Source of the DNA: Phoenix dactylifera
Lineage: Eukaryota > Streptophyta > Magnoliopsida > Arecales > Arecaceae
NCBI RefSeq assembly: GCF_009389715.1
Contig: NC_052394.1
Location: 21,516,899-21,580,898, forward strand
DNA: 64,000 nucleotides
Direction: 5' to 3'
Shown: piece by piece, positions 37,201-48,829 of the stretch
Numbering within the stretch: position 1 is the first letter of the stretch
Layout: each line of letters opens with the position of its first letter
Program-made: the position numbers and the translations under genes
The notes under the pieces: model-generated
The model's input: only the letters and a program-made list of their open reading frames with translations
The model's database searches: none
Told to the model about the DNA's origin: nothing

Positions 37201-40200
37201 AACTGCTGCACGGGCATTAAAGTCAGTGCTACAAGGGATTTTGTTGTCTTCTGAGGGGTAATGACTACAATTTTCTTCTAGTGTTCGTGCATATGCTGAT
37301 CTTCTTTGCTCATTGAAGCTATACTGTCTCATCTTCTGCGGAAATCTTAGGTCTTAGCATCAGCAAACCTGCTTGTGTAGACCTTTTGTGATACAACTAG
37401 CCATCATATAATGAAGATTATCCTTAGACTAGGTTCTTTTTCTAAAAAAAATGGAAAACGGTGCTAAATTACTCTTATCAGGTTTATCTGTAAAGAATAT
37501 TCACACCTTTTCAATTAATAAGAATATTCACGCTTTACTGACTAATGGATATCTGTGATCAGGGAAAAACTGAATTCAATGAATCTCCTTCTATACATGG
37601 CTCCAATAGCAGTTATTTTGTTACTCCCAGTAACACTTTTTATGGAGGAAAATGTTGTCGGCATTACAGTAGCACTTGCTAGAGAAGATATCAGAATTAT
37701 ATGGTATCTGTTATTTAATTCTTCTCTGGCATATTTTGTGAATTTGACCAACTTTTTGGTGACCAAACATACCAGCGCCTTGACGCTCCAGGTATTCTCC
37801 ATATTTGATCTCTTTTTCATCTTTATACCTCATGGTTTATATTGATTGTCATATAACTTTTTTACATGAAAGAAGGAAAAGGAAAGCAATTCTTATTTGA
37901 TCTATATTCTTATACTTTGCTTGTGGATCGTAATTTGCTTAAATGGGTAAACTATTGCAAATATTTACCAATACTTGGTGTTATTGTGTGGAATTGTTGA
38001 TATTTATGTCTTTTGATGTTACTGTCTAAGGCTTACTCTTTCTCTTTATTTTGCATCTGTTTTCTGATTAATATTCTGTAACAAAACCTTTGCTGCTTAA
38101 ATCAACATTGGCAGCATGGATGAGGGTTTAGAAGCATCTCTGAAATATGATAGCACAAACAAGTTATATTATATGTGGTATAGGACTTGGTTGCACCAAT
38201 GATAATGTTTATGCTAGCTCTCAACATGGTTAGTTCAGCTGTCGTCTGCCTTGAAGCAAACATCTTATGAAAGAAAGGGCTCACAAACAATGACAGTATC
38301 ATAAAGAAGAATATTTGAAAATGTACTTAAAGGGGACAGAGTTGAAGAATGAGTTTGCACCAATGCAAATTCAAGAAAAAGGTAATTTAAAGGAAGATAT
38401 TAATAACAAACTTGCTACAAAGTAAATAAATTTTTTCTTAATCTTTTTCATTTTGGGGGAGCCAGGGAGGGAGCTTTTAATGTTGCTGTTAGAGAAGTGA
38501 ATTAGTTATGCATTTTGCATATTCTCCATTAACTTCACCTCCTGTTAATAAGTTGTTATTAGCATTGCCTCTGAACATGCGCAATCAATAAGAAATCAGT
38601 TGCTTGATTGGCTCCCTTGAATATTATTACAGCATCAATGTTGTCAGAATAATACAACAGTATACATATCATAGAATAGGGCTACCAAACAGCAAAATAA
38701 CTTTCTTGATTGAATATGAACCAGCTGCAGTCAAACTCATGAATATATATAGTTCGTCATTGTTCTTTCTAGCAGCTGTAAGTTCCTCATGACAGCTCTG
38801 GTTTCTGCTGGGAAAATTTAGAGTTAGGTATAGGTAAACCCATAGCCGTAGAAGTAGGATGGAAGTTACGGTCTTTGTAAATTGCTACTTGTCAATTAGG
38901 GATGGAGATGTTTGTCGATCTTGCACTGCCTAGACGTCCACTTACATCAGTTTAGCATGCATCAGGGTGATTGATTAAATCCATTTTTGCCATTTTCACA
39001 GGAGATTCAAATATCCTAAAGCCACTTACACAATTGGGAGCTGAAATTTTTCCCTGTAAATGTTTCTTAAAGACTGTATTGACCTTGAAAAACTTTGATC
39101 AAGCACAAAACTTTTCTTAATCTTTCGAAAACCAGAGCTTTAGATTGAAGCCAACTACTTGATTCATTTAGGATGCATTTGGCTGATATATTGGTTTCCA
39201 ATATTCGTCTGTAACAAGTTTTCTAGCTCCTAGCAACCATAAACTTCCATGCAGTTACTCAGATAGATCACGACCTAGGAAAAAATTTCATAGTAGTTGT
39301 TCCTATTTTTTCAAATATTTTTTTCTTAGGTAAAAACAGTTTTACACATACTCATGACTGATGTGGTTGACATGAAGTGCACATCAGGACCAAATTCTAA
39401 GTTAATTGGTAATTGGAGGATTTTAGCATAGAGTGGCTGTACAGAGACCCGACCTGCCGTGCAGTGTTGTCCATGGTGTGGTTGGCCACCTTTACAGAGA
39501 TGGCAGGATTCTAAAGAAGGATATACAATTGTATTGTTACTGGATTTTCTTTTATGCAAATGGTTGATAGATTGTCTTTAACCCTACGAAACTGTTTGAT
39601 GATGACCAAGCAGACAAAGAGGGTGGTATCTTCTAGAGAGAAGATATGCTGCAGTCGGTATTGCTTGTAGCAGTAGTTGCACTTTGTGAATTATGATTTC
39701 TAGACCAGCATAGCTGTTGGTTTTGCGAGACTGGTTCAGTTTTTTAATAAAGTAACATAATCTTTGTTATTCGATTGTAGAAAATTGCTTGTTATATTTT
39801 CAAAGTGGTGGTCCAATAAATTTATCTGGGGTAGAAGTATTCGTTGACCCGAGCGTAGGCATCACCATGACGACCAGCTTTTCTTGGGAAATGAACATGA
39901 GTGATACATCCATCCGGTATATAACACATCAATTTAGTCTGGAAATGATTCCATGTACAAACATTCCAACGATTTAGTAGTCCCAAACCATTACCTGATG
40001 GTTAGCAGCCATTGACTTTTGGAAGGGTTATCCCCTCTGAAGTTGAATAATTATATCCTGTTTAAGACAAAAAGCTTTTTGAATACTTAATTGCCGGGCA
40101 AATAATTTAGTGATTTTGCCATGTTTCTGATAAAATATATGAAATGGATTGCAAGTATAGGACATGTCTTATTGTTGTCCAGATCTTCATAGAATGCGAA

Positions 40201-40599
40201 AGTGCTCCGATCAATACATTCTATTCTCCTATGATTTCAAACTGATTTAAAGACATGGACTCAATACGGCATTTTGCTTGTGTTGAAATGGCAAAATATG
40301 GTTCAAAATTTTACAATCTTTTTTTCCTGACAGGTTACTGCTGAGGTGTTACCCTTTTCTCACAGTTCATTCCCATTTTTCATTCTTTGTGTTATTTTGT
40401 TATTTTATCTTTTAGGATGCATTGATTATTAAGTGAGTTTTGTTAATTCCAGGTTCTGGGGAACGCCAAAGGTGCTGTGGCTGTGGTAGTCTCGATTTTA
40501 ATATTCAGGAATCCGGTATCAGTGACTGGGATGCTTGGTTACACTCTCACAGTAATTGGGGTCATTCTTTACAGCGAAGCAAAGAAACGTAGCAAGTGA
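31269..40599 (+). CDS. Nucleotide-sugar / triose-phosphate translocator family protein (TPT domain, Golgi type)
   Basis: Exons 31269..31739, 37154..37257, 37563..37791 and 40453..40599 join in one frame with GT-AG introns to 316 residues (relatives are about 308). The protein is almost all hydrophobic helices, about ten membrane spans, with family signatures [24 protein letters not shown] near the N-terminus, [21 protein letters not shown] in the middle and [21 protein letters not shown] near the end, plus a dilysine-rich tail SEAKKRSK. It resembles the Arabidopsis At3g11320/At5g04160 group, which includes Golgi UDP-uronic-acid transporters acting as antiporters with UMP; the exact substrate cannot be read from sequence. 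There is no plastid transit peptide, unlike true TPTs. Intron 1 is 5.4 kb and carries a hAT-like insertion and G-runs. Exon 1 is GC-rich, later exons AT-rich. The start is the first ATG in the conserved frame. Confidence 0.93.
33761..33783 (+). repeat. Homopolymer G23
   Basis: Twenty-three consecutive G in intron 1 of the translocator gene, on the transcribed (sense) strand. Its length may be a sequencing or assembly approximation. Confidence 0.9.
34760..34803 (+). repeat. G-rich tract with quadruplex potential
   Basis: Seven or more runs of four to seven G separated by single C or short spacers within about 44 bases, on the sense strand of intron 1. This satisfies the usual four-run G-quadruplex pattern several times over. 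Confidence 0.8.
35049..36152. mobile_element. hAT-like non-autonomous element with Gly/Pro-codon-like simple interior, 1.1 kb
   Basis: Ends are TAGGGTGCAAATG (left) and, as reverse complement, TAAGGCTGCAAAAG (right). They are flanked by 8-bp sequences CGCATGAT (35041-35048) and CACATGAT (36153-36160) that agree at 7 of 8 positions, the target-duplication length of hAT transposons. The subterminal regions are built of degenerate 'gacc-aacc-' words on both sides; the middle is AT-rich with a (TG)n tract at about 35446-35474. It lies inside intron 1 of the translocator gene and codes for nothing. Confidence 0.6.
37792..40452 (+). other. Intron 3 of the translocator gene
   Basis: A 2.7-kb intron between GTATTC and a ttccag acceptor. 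No exon, repeat of note or antisense gene was recognised in it. Confidence 0.8.
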
Positions 40600-40801
40600 G
40601 AGCATCTCTAGAACCGAGGGGCAAATGTTCATTGTTTTATACCCAGAGTTGCGATAGCTTCACCAGAAACCTGAGGTTGCTTGGCATGTACATGCGGCTG
40701 ATGCATGTCTTGCGCCCTATTCTTTTTGCGGGAACCTGCTAAAGGTTGCCATCTGTATCAACAATGAAGACCAGTTAGCTAGTAGGATAAAGAAATTTTT
40801 G

Positions 40802-40807
40802 AATAAA
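40802..40807 (+). terminator. Polyadenylation signal AATAAA of the translocator gene
   Basis: AATAAA lies 203 bases past the stop codon in a T-rich context, a plausible 3' end for the translocator mRNA; plant signals are loose, so other sites may be used. Confidence 0.5.
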
Positions 40808-40809
40808 GA

Positions 40810-41994
40810 ACAGATTGGCCTTAATTTTCTTTTTTGGGGTGCATTCTCTCCCCAGATCATCCTGATGAAGGATAGGATCCTTGTAATTCTTTGCACACGT
40901 ACAGGATTTTACTCTATTCATATATTGTTTCAATCCTCATCCTAATTCGTTATGATATGTTTTTAAATATTCAACCAGTTCTCAATTTGGAGAGGATCTG
41001 AATGTGTTATTCTTCAATGTGTTATCGGATACTACACGCCCGCCCACACGCTGTTGGCTATGCGTGTCATTCATTTTTGGTGTTCGTCCGCATCGAGTAA
41101 ATTCTGCTCTGGCGAGTCTGATGCGCTTTGCTTCTTTGTTGCTGCTTCCAAATGCCTCGCTGGTCCATTTTGAACTTTAAATCTTCACAAATTCACTCTC
41201 ATTTCTAAAATCTCACACCAAAACTGCGAGTTAAACCACCTCATTCAAGAAAGGGACAAATTCCAATCTCGTCAGTCCACTTTTGCTGCCATATCTCGAC
41301 ACCTGCCCTTGCCAGCATGATGCAAAAGCTGATTGGTGCCGGTTAGCATTTGACCATCCGGCAGAGCAATAATTATGAAAACATTCAGTGACCTAGCAGC
41401 TTCACAGCAATCATCGGCCACTGGAATTCTTTTTGAATTTCCAGCAACAAGAGGAACAGGCCACTTTAGTTCCAATCTGCTATACACATGCAATGAGCCC
41501 GTATGTCACAGGGCCATCCCAACTGAAGCCCAGGATTCTCTGGAGAGGGTGTCATAATCCGGGCTAATAACGGGCTTGAACCGAACTAATTCTCTAGAAT
41601 GAACAGCTTGGTTCAAAATCTCATATTGGGCCGAAAAAGGACCACCCGGCAAGTCCTGCCTGCAGATCATGTCGCCCATCCCCTAAAACTGAAGGCGCTC
41701 GAAAAGTCTGCAAGGAATCGGCAAGTTGTCTTTGGATGAAACAAGATGACCTCAGGCTTGATAAGATTTCTGTCAGTGTTAATGCGTGAAAAATAAAATA
41801 AAATAAAAGAGTGGGTACCCTGACACATGAGTGAGATATCCGGTAGCCTACCAACTATTGTACGTACTACTCTAAGGGCTCCTGATGACAGTTAGAAATA
41901 TAAGTACATATCTACACTGGGTAGGTATAATAAGAATAAGATTGCCAATGTTTCATTAGCTAACAGGATTATTTCCTTCAAAAAGCAGCAGCAA
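40810..41994. other. Intergenic DNA, no gene recognised
   Basis: Mixed-composition sequence with only short open frames on both strands. It includes a (AATAA)n-like stretch near 41792. Nothing resembles a known protein. Confidence 0.45.
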
Positions 41995-42376
41995 GCCACC
42001 AAGGTGGTAGCCTAGTGGTACTGGGCAGAAATTCTAACCGGTCCCAAGTTCGAATCGCTGCGGCGACGATTAAATTGTGGACCGAAGCTCACTGCTTGGA
42101 CTTGAAGTATAGGACCGCTAGTAGCCGGAATGATGCCAGGTGTGACGTACTCACACGTGGGACTAGAGCCAGAGCCCAGAGGGGTAGTTGAGCCGGACCC
42201 ACGGATGGGGAGAGTATGAGTAAAACCGATCGGGGTGCCCAACACACGGCCATTTCTACCCGCATCGAATACTCTCCTGGCGGGGCGGAGGCCCAGTGGG
42301 AGCTGCTACGCGGGGGTGGGCTTGTCCCTTCCTCCCTACCCCTTTTGTATTAGCAAAAAAAAAAAAAAAAAAAAAA
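41995..42376 (+). mobile_element. tRNA-derived SINE, copy 2, with perfect target-site duplication
   Basis: Starts gccaccaaggtggtagcc. Box A-like TAGCCTAGTGG and box B-like AGTTCGAATCG are in place. The body ends in a run of about 22 A, ending at 42376. The 15 bases aaaaagcagcagcaa occur immediately before (41980-41994) and again at the end of the A-tail (42372-42386), so the insertion left an intact duplication. This defines the element exactly: about 380 bp, same orientation and family as the copy at 4777. With a long A-tail and a perfect duplication it is the younger of the two. The lack of a reverse transcriptase means it depended on a LINE. Confidence 0.88.
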
Positions 42377-42386
42377 GCAGCAGCAA

Positions 42387-45151
42387 AGATGCAAGAAAAG
42401 AAACAGGGATGACGGACAGCATCAATGCTGACATGGATAAACCCACGTGCATGTGCCGCGAAACTTGGATTAAACCAAGGCCTTAAAGCTTGCTGTGGAA
42501 CTTGATGAAAATTTTGAGGAATTTGATGTTATGTACCAACTCAAGGACGACAATTACATGAAACTCAAGCTCTTAGCAAGAGATTTGCATCTCTAAAACT
42601 GAGTAAAATATTAATCAAGAAAGACAATGCCATATAAGAAACTTATTTTAAAGTGGCTTAGCAATATGAATACATGCATCTCCAAATTTTGGAGAGAATA
42701 AGAAATATGATAAGATTGCGTTTGTGGGAAAAGCCTTAAGCATGGCTAGCGTTGATTCCATGTCAAGTACATTCAGTGCTAGCCACATAAATGAATCGAA
42801 ACAAAACAACTCCCTGGGGAACAACTTGAACAAACAACTCCAACAGTTTACATAACAGATAAAAGTCGAAGCTAAACTTCAAAGTTCAAAGACGGAAATC
42901 CTACAGAAAGACAAATTTCTGGCAAAAGACTCGCGACAAAGCACAACTTAAGAACAAGAACCAAAATTTAGTGGTTTCCATGATATACTAGTGCATCATT
43001 CCAACATCCCTAGATATGCCTTTCTTTTTTGCGCCTAGGTATAATCTCAACCTAGAACAAGACGCAAGCAGTGACTGATTATATTCTATCTGGGAATCTC
43101 GACAGCTGTATAGAACGGAGAGTGTGATCATATAGACAGGCTACATCATTTCAAGTATTATCTGAAGCCCCACATCAGCTGAGGGGTCAAAGAACATGAA
43201 ACACTTCCAATTGCACAAGCAGCACAGAGCAACCAAAAAAGTCAAAATTGACGCTTTCATGTTTGTGACCTGATTCAGTAACAAAAATGAGGGGAACAAG
43301 AAACTATGCCTAAAAGGACCTTCAGACATTCCTTCAAACATGCTATAACATGCTATTTCTTCCAAGACTTCCCACCTTTCAACCAGCTTATTCAATCCGG
43401 CAAGTGGGCCTCATCCTTTTTTTTTCTTTTTTTGCTTTGATTTCATGTATTGCTATCCCTTGAAGATCCACTGGAGGTGTAAACCATCTTACCCATATTC
43501 CAATAAAATGGGCATTCTGAAATTTAGGGTTGCTCGATGAATTTATGAATTAGGCAATAATTCTAGGAAGCAAGAAATCTCATTCCATTACCAAACATCT
43601 TGGAGGATTCATCTCTATTCACCGACACATTTCATACCACTACATTCTATGTAAATATTTAATTCTAGTTGCAGTGATGATGATCCTGTCACTGTGAAAT
43701 CCAATGTTCAATGGGCTCATTAGAAGCATAAGATTCAATTTTAACTCAAAGTGACTAAAAACTCACTTGGCTGGAGGAGTCAAGCCATAAATAGCATTGA
43801 ACAATGAAATATGGCTTATGGAAGATACTGCTAGAAGAAATGCATCCTTCAATCTTTCCTATGTGCAACAGCATTTTACCAAGTCAGCGAACAGATAAAC
43901 ATTTTTATTTACATTTCTCACATGACTGCAAAATCTATCAACATTGACATTATTTACACAGATCTCAGGGAGCAATATTCATTGTTTCTTGCACTATTAC
44001 GAGTTTTGAGCAAGATTTTAAGTGATATACAAATACATTGGTTTCTTGGGGAATCATTAAACTAGCTACAACCAACAGTGCACATGATCTTAAGCAATTA
44101 TATGAGGCTATCACATTTTTCTGTCAAGCAATCAAGCATTTAATGGCAAGAATCACCTCACCTTCTCCAAAATCTTAGTCATTTTCAGATGAGTTCAGAC
44201 ATTTTCAACATGACTTTTACCATTGTTATATTCAGACTTTGACCTCCATAGAAAAAGCTTGAGCTATCAACTTGATCCGAGGAAAATTTTAACAAAGAAA
44301 CGTTCAATGTTGATATCCATGATGCCTGCTTATTTATGTCCCCCCACCCAAATAAAATTGCTTATGAAGCTAATTGGCATGCACTTTAGGACTCATTCAG
44401 ATGACCAACCACAAATACTTGTATCAGTGACTTCAACTGCTATGTGGCTGTCATCACAGACCACAGGAAGTAAATACTTACAAAGTTTACAGGTTAAATC
44501 GTGAAGAATTTCCTTCATCCTCAGAGTTCTACATAGTTCAGAAGAATCGAATATTTGATACAATTATGCAGGTTTCCTGCTATTACTGGAGGTCCATATA
44601 TGTTTCAGTCCAATATGTTGTCAATGTTCGTGGTCAAATTTTTGTTGCAGGTCTCACAGGGTGAAGCTTGCTGGCCTTCATAACAATGTTGTTTGATCCA
44701 GAGGTGTTTGTCAGCAAATTTAATTATCCGAGAGTATGTATCAGAATGTCAGACAAGAGATTTCTCCTAGGAATTATTTAAAAAAACATTAAGATTTGCA
44801 AAGCATATAACACATGGACAAACTATAACCAGTACAATTTTTTATGAGCTTAGCATTATTAACCACATAAAAATATTCAACCTTGAGGCATTCGAATTCA
44901 TGATAGTCTCGTCAGGCATTTCACACCAGAGATACTTCAGAATAATTCACATCTAATGGTTCAGCTGATAGAGGAGTTCATCAAAAAGCTCTGTTGATGC
45001 TGGTTTTTTAGAAAGTTTCTAGAATTTTTCAGCTCCAATGCAGGGTCCGCTTGTCAAAAGTTTTCAGCAGTTTGATGGCTGAGGATACTAGGGTCAAAAA
45101 AACTTAGCAACACAGTAAAGATCAACCAATGCCAAAGCTCTTTGTCGATTA
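42387..45151. other. Intergenic DNA, no gene recognised
   Basis: AT-rich sequence. A 93-codon plus-strand frame at about 44223-44504 and several minus-strand frames resemble no family I know. Confidence 0.4.
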
Positions 45152-45532
45152 TTGGACTTTGTAGCAGAAGTTATTGAAGATGATTCTGAACCTAAAGAAA
45201 TAAACTGTCAGGAAAGACACATGAAGGGAACTTCAATGCAGACTTCTGATATACGATCAGATTACTTGCATTTATTAACCCAAACTTACTATTACAGGCT
45301 CTCAGTGAGGTTTTCAATACTGAACCAGCTGACAAAGTAGTTTCTGCAGCCAGTTTTCTTCATCAAGGCCGTCAAGGGACATTTACCAGTTAAGTCAGCT
45401 GACATGCTGCAGAAACTACTATATGATAAGCAGGGAGATTTTAACAACACCTTATTGCCTTGGTGTGAACTGGAAGAAGATATCCATGATGACTTAGAGA
45501 ACCTAGAAGCAACATCATTTGCATCTCTATAA
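45152..45532 (+). pseudogene. Broken protein-coding-like stretch, family not recognised
   Basis: Three neighbouring plus-strand frames read like ordinary protein. 45152-45340 gives VIEDDSEPKEINCQERHMKG and more. A second frame from about 45298 gives QALSEVFNTEPADKVVSAAS. A third, 45341-45532, gives VKSADMLQKLLYDKQGDFN then WCELEEDIHDDLENLEATSF and a stop. Acidic and leucine-rich composition continues across the frame changes, suggesting a decayed exon or retrocopy whose C-terminus is at 45532. A tattacag just before QALSEV could be an old splice acceptor, so remnant introns are possible. I cannot name the parent gene. Confidence 0.4.
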
Positions 45533-47228
45533 ACAATTCACTTGGAGGTTACAAGAGATCTCCAATTAACAAGATTCCCAGCAACAACACCTTAAAGAGA
45601 ATGTAATTTCAAACTTTGAAGCATTTAGTCATGATCTTTTTCCGAAAACATCAGTCAATTGCTTACATTCTAATTTGAAATGTCACAGTAGAATAAGTGG
45701 ATCTACTGGCCAGATAAAATCATCTTGGTAAAGTATCTGGCTGCTCTCAACCATAGAAGACTTTAGGCTTACTATGGTGGACAAGGGAGTAGCTTTGGAT
45801 GTGGTCCTAGGCATAGTCACAATATTTTCTGAATTATTGAAAAGTTCTGGAATTATTCTCAATTTTCTCTTAACCGAATAATTCTCTGAATTCATCTTCA
45901 AAAACAAGTTGGTCCAAAACTATTTAATTATTCTCAAATTATGCATGAATTTTTTTGTGACTAATTTAAGAAATTTTTATATGTTATAAATTAATGATAC
46001 TATATATTTTTGCTAACAGTGATTTTTTGTTATCATTTGTTAATTTTGCACCTCTATACTTGTTTTTGGGTAGATAAATATACAAATATTTTATAAAGCC
46101 CATATATTAAAATTATTCTTTTCTAATTTTTGGTATTCAAACTTTTTCAGAACATTTTTAGGAATTTTTCAGATTTTTCCCAAATTATGAATCATTACAT
46201 CTAGATGAATTGTTCTCGAATCCATAAACTTATGACTATGGTTCTAAGTGGTGGTGTCTAGGAGCATCACCAAACTTAGCATGGACCACTGATGGTATAG
46301 ACAAGGTCTGGGTGCGAGATCCGCCATATTAGAAAAAAGAATTGTATATCAAACTTCCAAAACCAAAGTTACTTCCACGATGTCCAATTGAGGTTCTTTT
46401 TTACTTTGAGATATTGCAACTTTTAAAGATCTACGAGCTACGCCAACTTCTAAAGGGCTTACTATACCTAGCAATCAAGAGAAAAATTCATCATTTGAGC
46501 CTCAAAATGAATTGATCAAAGTAAAAGAAAAAAATCTTTTGAGGCAGGCTTTGACCAGGCGCATCTCTCAATCCAAGAAGAATTAGGAGTAGAAGCAGCT
46601 GAAAATAAAATTGATGTAGAAGTTGAGATCTAACTCCTATATAATTTTAGCTTTTCCATGGTTATTTTCAATAGTTGTGTCTAGAAAATGAATGCAACTT
46701 GGATTGTGTAATGATGAATCTTATTAGTATGAATAGAGGTCTTGTAACTCAGTTTTGGAGGATTCAAATAAAAGAAAAGGGGACCTAAATCCTATTTTCA
46801 TCAATTTTTCTATTTTCTAATTTGTTTTAAAAAAAGCAAGTTAAGCTGATTGAAGTAATTTTTTTCTTATTCCTGATCGGATCAAGTTTCAATCAGAATA
46901 AAAAGATATATGGCACATAACTTTATATAGGATGAGCAGAAAACATTGGTTCAGCGACATGCAGAGGTTTAGAGAAAGCAAGTGTATCCACCTGTTCACA
47001 ATCAGGGGCCTTAGAAGTCACATCAGACTATTGACAACTAATATGGTTCCTCTTTGGACCAGTACAGCTTGCAAATGATATTTACCACAACCACACTTAG
47101 ATGAGACTAAAAAACAAGGCAATCATCAAGAAAATGTACCTTATTCTTAAAAGAAAGTTCAGCCTTCTTTGGTGCTGCAAAAATATCTACCATAAACCTC
47201 AATGTTAATTTTAACAAGCAGATGAAAC
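45533..47228. other. Intergenic DNA, no gene recognised
   Basis: AT-rich sequence. At about 47149-47189 (minus strand) a short segment reading PKKAELSFKNK lies between a ttttgcag and a GTACAT, looking like an exon with splice sites, but no partner exons were found. Confidence 0.35.
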
Positions 47229-47460
47229 CAAGGTCCGCCGTACCGGTACCGGTCGGCGTATCGGTGGCGTCCCGGACCGGTACGAAACCAGTTCCATACC
47301 GATCCGTACTGGTGGCGTACCGGTCCGTACCGATCCCGTACCGGTCCCGTACCGGTTCTTCAACAATAAATTACCAGTACCGGATTTCACGCTGATCCGG
47401 TACCGGTCCCAGGCCGGACCGGTACGTACCGGCCCGTATGGACCGGTATGGCAGACCATG
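47229..47460. mobile_element. hAT-like MITE built of CCGGTACCGG-type palindromes, 232 bp
   Basis: The left end caaggtccgccgtaccggt and the reverse complement of the right end, catggtctgccataccggt, match at 16 of 19 positions. The 8-bp GATGAAAC occurs immediately outside both ends (47221-47228 and 47461-47468), a perfect hAT-length duplication. The interior is a run of imperfect gtaccggtac / ggtccgtaccg words, so almost any part can pair with any other. It is far more GC-rich than the flanking DNA and codes for nothing. Confidence 0.75.
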
Positions 47461-47469
47461 GATGAAACC

Positions 47470-48291
47470 ATACAACAAGCAAGGAATGTAAAATTGAAGA
47501 AGAAACATGTCACATAATCAACTTCAGATGGAAAAAATCAACTAGTGAACACAAAAATATGCGAAAATTTATAAAATGCACACCATATGTAACAGTATTC
47601 TTGCCACTATATCTGGCAAATATAGCTCTTTGATTATGCTTTCTTGCCACAATGAAGCCCCAGCAAAGCATTATCAAATCCACCATTAGACTTTTAGGTG
47701 GAGACTTTTAATTTGTTTTTTGTTCTAGTGCCAAAATTGAGAGAAAATGAGAAGAAAATATGTTCATCCTTTAAGATATCCAACATGACAAGATATGGTG
47801 CTGTTTCCCTGCCCTTCTTCATGATAGATGGAAAATTCTATAAATGAATATCTGACAAAACCAAATTATCATGAAGAGTTGGGACTACCTTCGTGACCAA
47901 TGCACAGAGGGGGAAACTAGTACAAAACAGCTTCAGAATCAGCCTCTTTTACACAGTCAAAAGAACAAGAATCCATACACCATATTTTCAAGAAAAGGCA
48001 AGCAAACCGCACAAATAAACATAGAAAAAAGATTGATAGATCAAGAAGTAGCAGTATTATTATAATAGCTAGCACAAGCCTAGAAACCATGATAAAGATC
48101 GATTTCTCCATAAGAGAAAAAAGCAGCAGGATTTGAAGAACCCTACTTGCAAGAACTGATTGCACTGGAGATTACAATCTATAATATGAAAGGAAATTTA
48201 GCAAATTCTACACAGAACTCTGAGATAGACCTAACAGGGTGACCCATGCAAAAGGAGAAGATAAGGAGATCACAATGCAGAAACTTTAACT
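47470..48291. other. Intergenic DNA, no gene recognised
   Basis: AT-rich, with only short open frames. Nothing notable. Confidence 0.4.
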
Positions 48292-48813
48292 TAGGGGGGG
48301 CAAAATATGACCCGACCCGTGTTCGACCCACCATAAACAGGTTTGGGTCGTAAACAGGTCGACCCGTTTAACCTGTTTATTAATTGGATCGGATACGGGT
48401 TTTAGATGTCTGACCCGTTTAAACCGTTTAACCCGTTTAACTGTTGGGCAGGTTAAACAGGTCTAAACAGGTTAAACGGGTCTAAATAGATCTAAACAAG
48501 TTAAACGGGTCTAAACAGGTCTAAACAGATCGGATTGGGCAGGTTAAACAGGTTGGATTGGGCAGGTTAAACAGGTCTAAACAGGTTAAACAGGTCAGAT
48601 TGGGCAAACAGGTTAAACAGGTCGGATCGAGTTGGATAAACAGATTGCCTGTTTATTAAACAGGTTAAACGGGTCGGGTCGGGTTACCTGTTTAATAAAC
48701 AGGTCAGGTTCAGGTTGTAATTTCTGACCTGTTTAATAAACAAGTCGGGTTCAGATTTATGATTTTCTGACCCGGCCTGCATGTGACCCGACCCGACCCG
48801 ATTGCCACCCCTA
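48292..48813. mobile_element. hAT-like MITE with 'gggtcgggt / ggttaaacagg' interior, 522 bp
   Basis: Left end TAGGGGGGGCAAAATATG and right end (reverse complement) TAGGGGTGGCAATCGGG share TAGGGG-GGCAA. The flanks CTTTAACT (48284-48291) and GTTTAACT (48814-48821) agree at 7 of 8 positions. The interior consists of dozens of copies of aggttaaac(a/g)ggt and acccgacc in both orientations. It is non-coding. End sequence and 8-bp duplication point to the hAT superfamily. Confidence 0.75.
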
Positions 48814-48829
48814 GTTTAACTAGCTAGCA

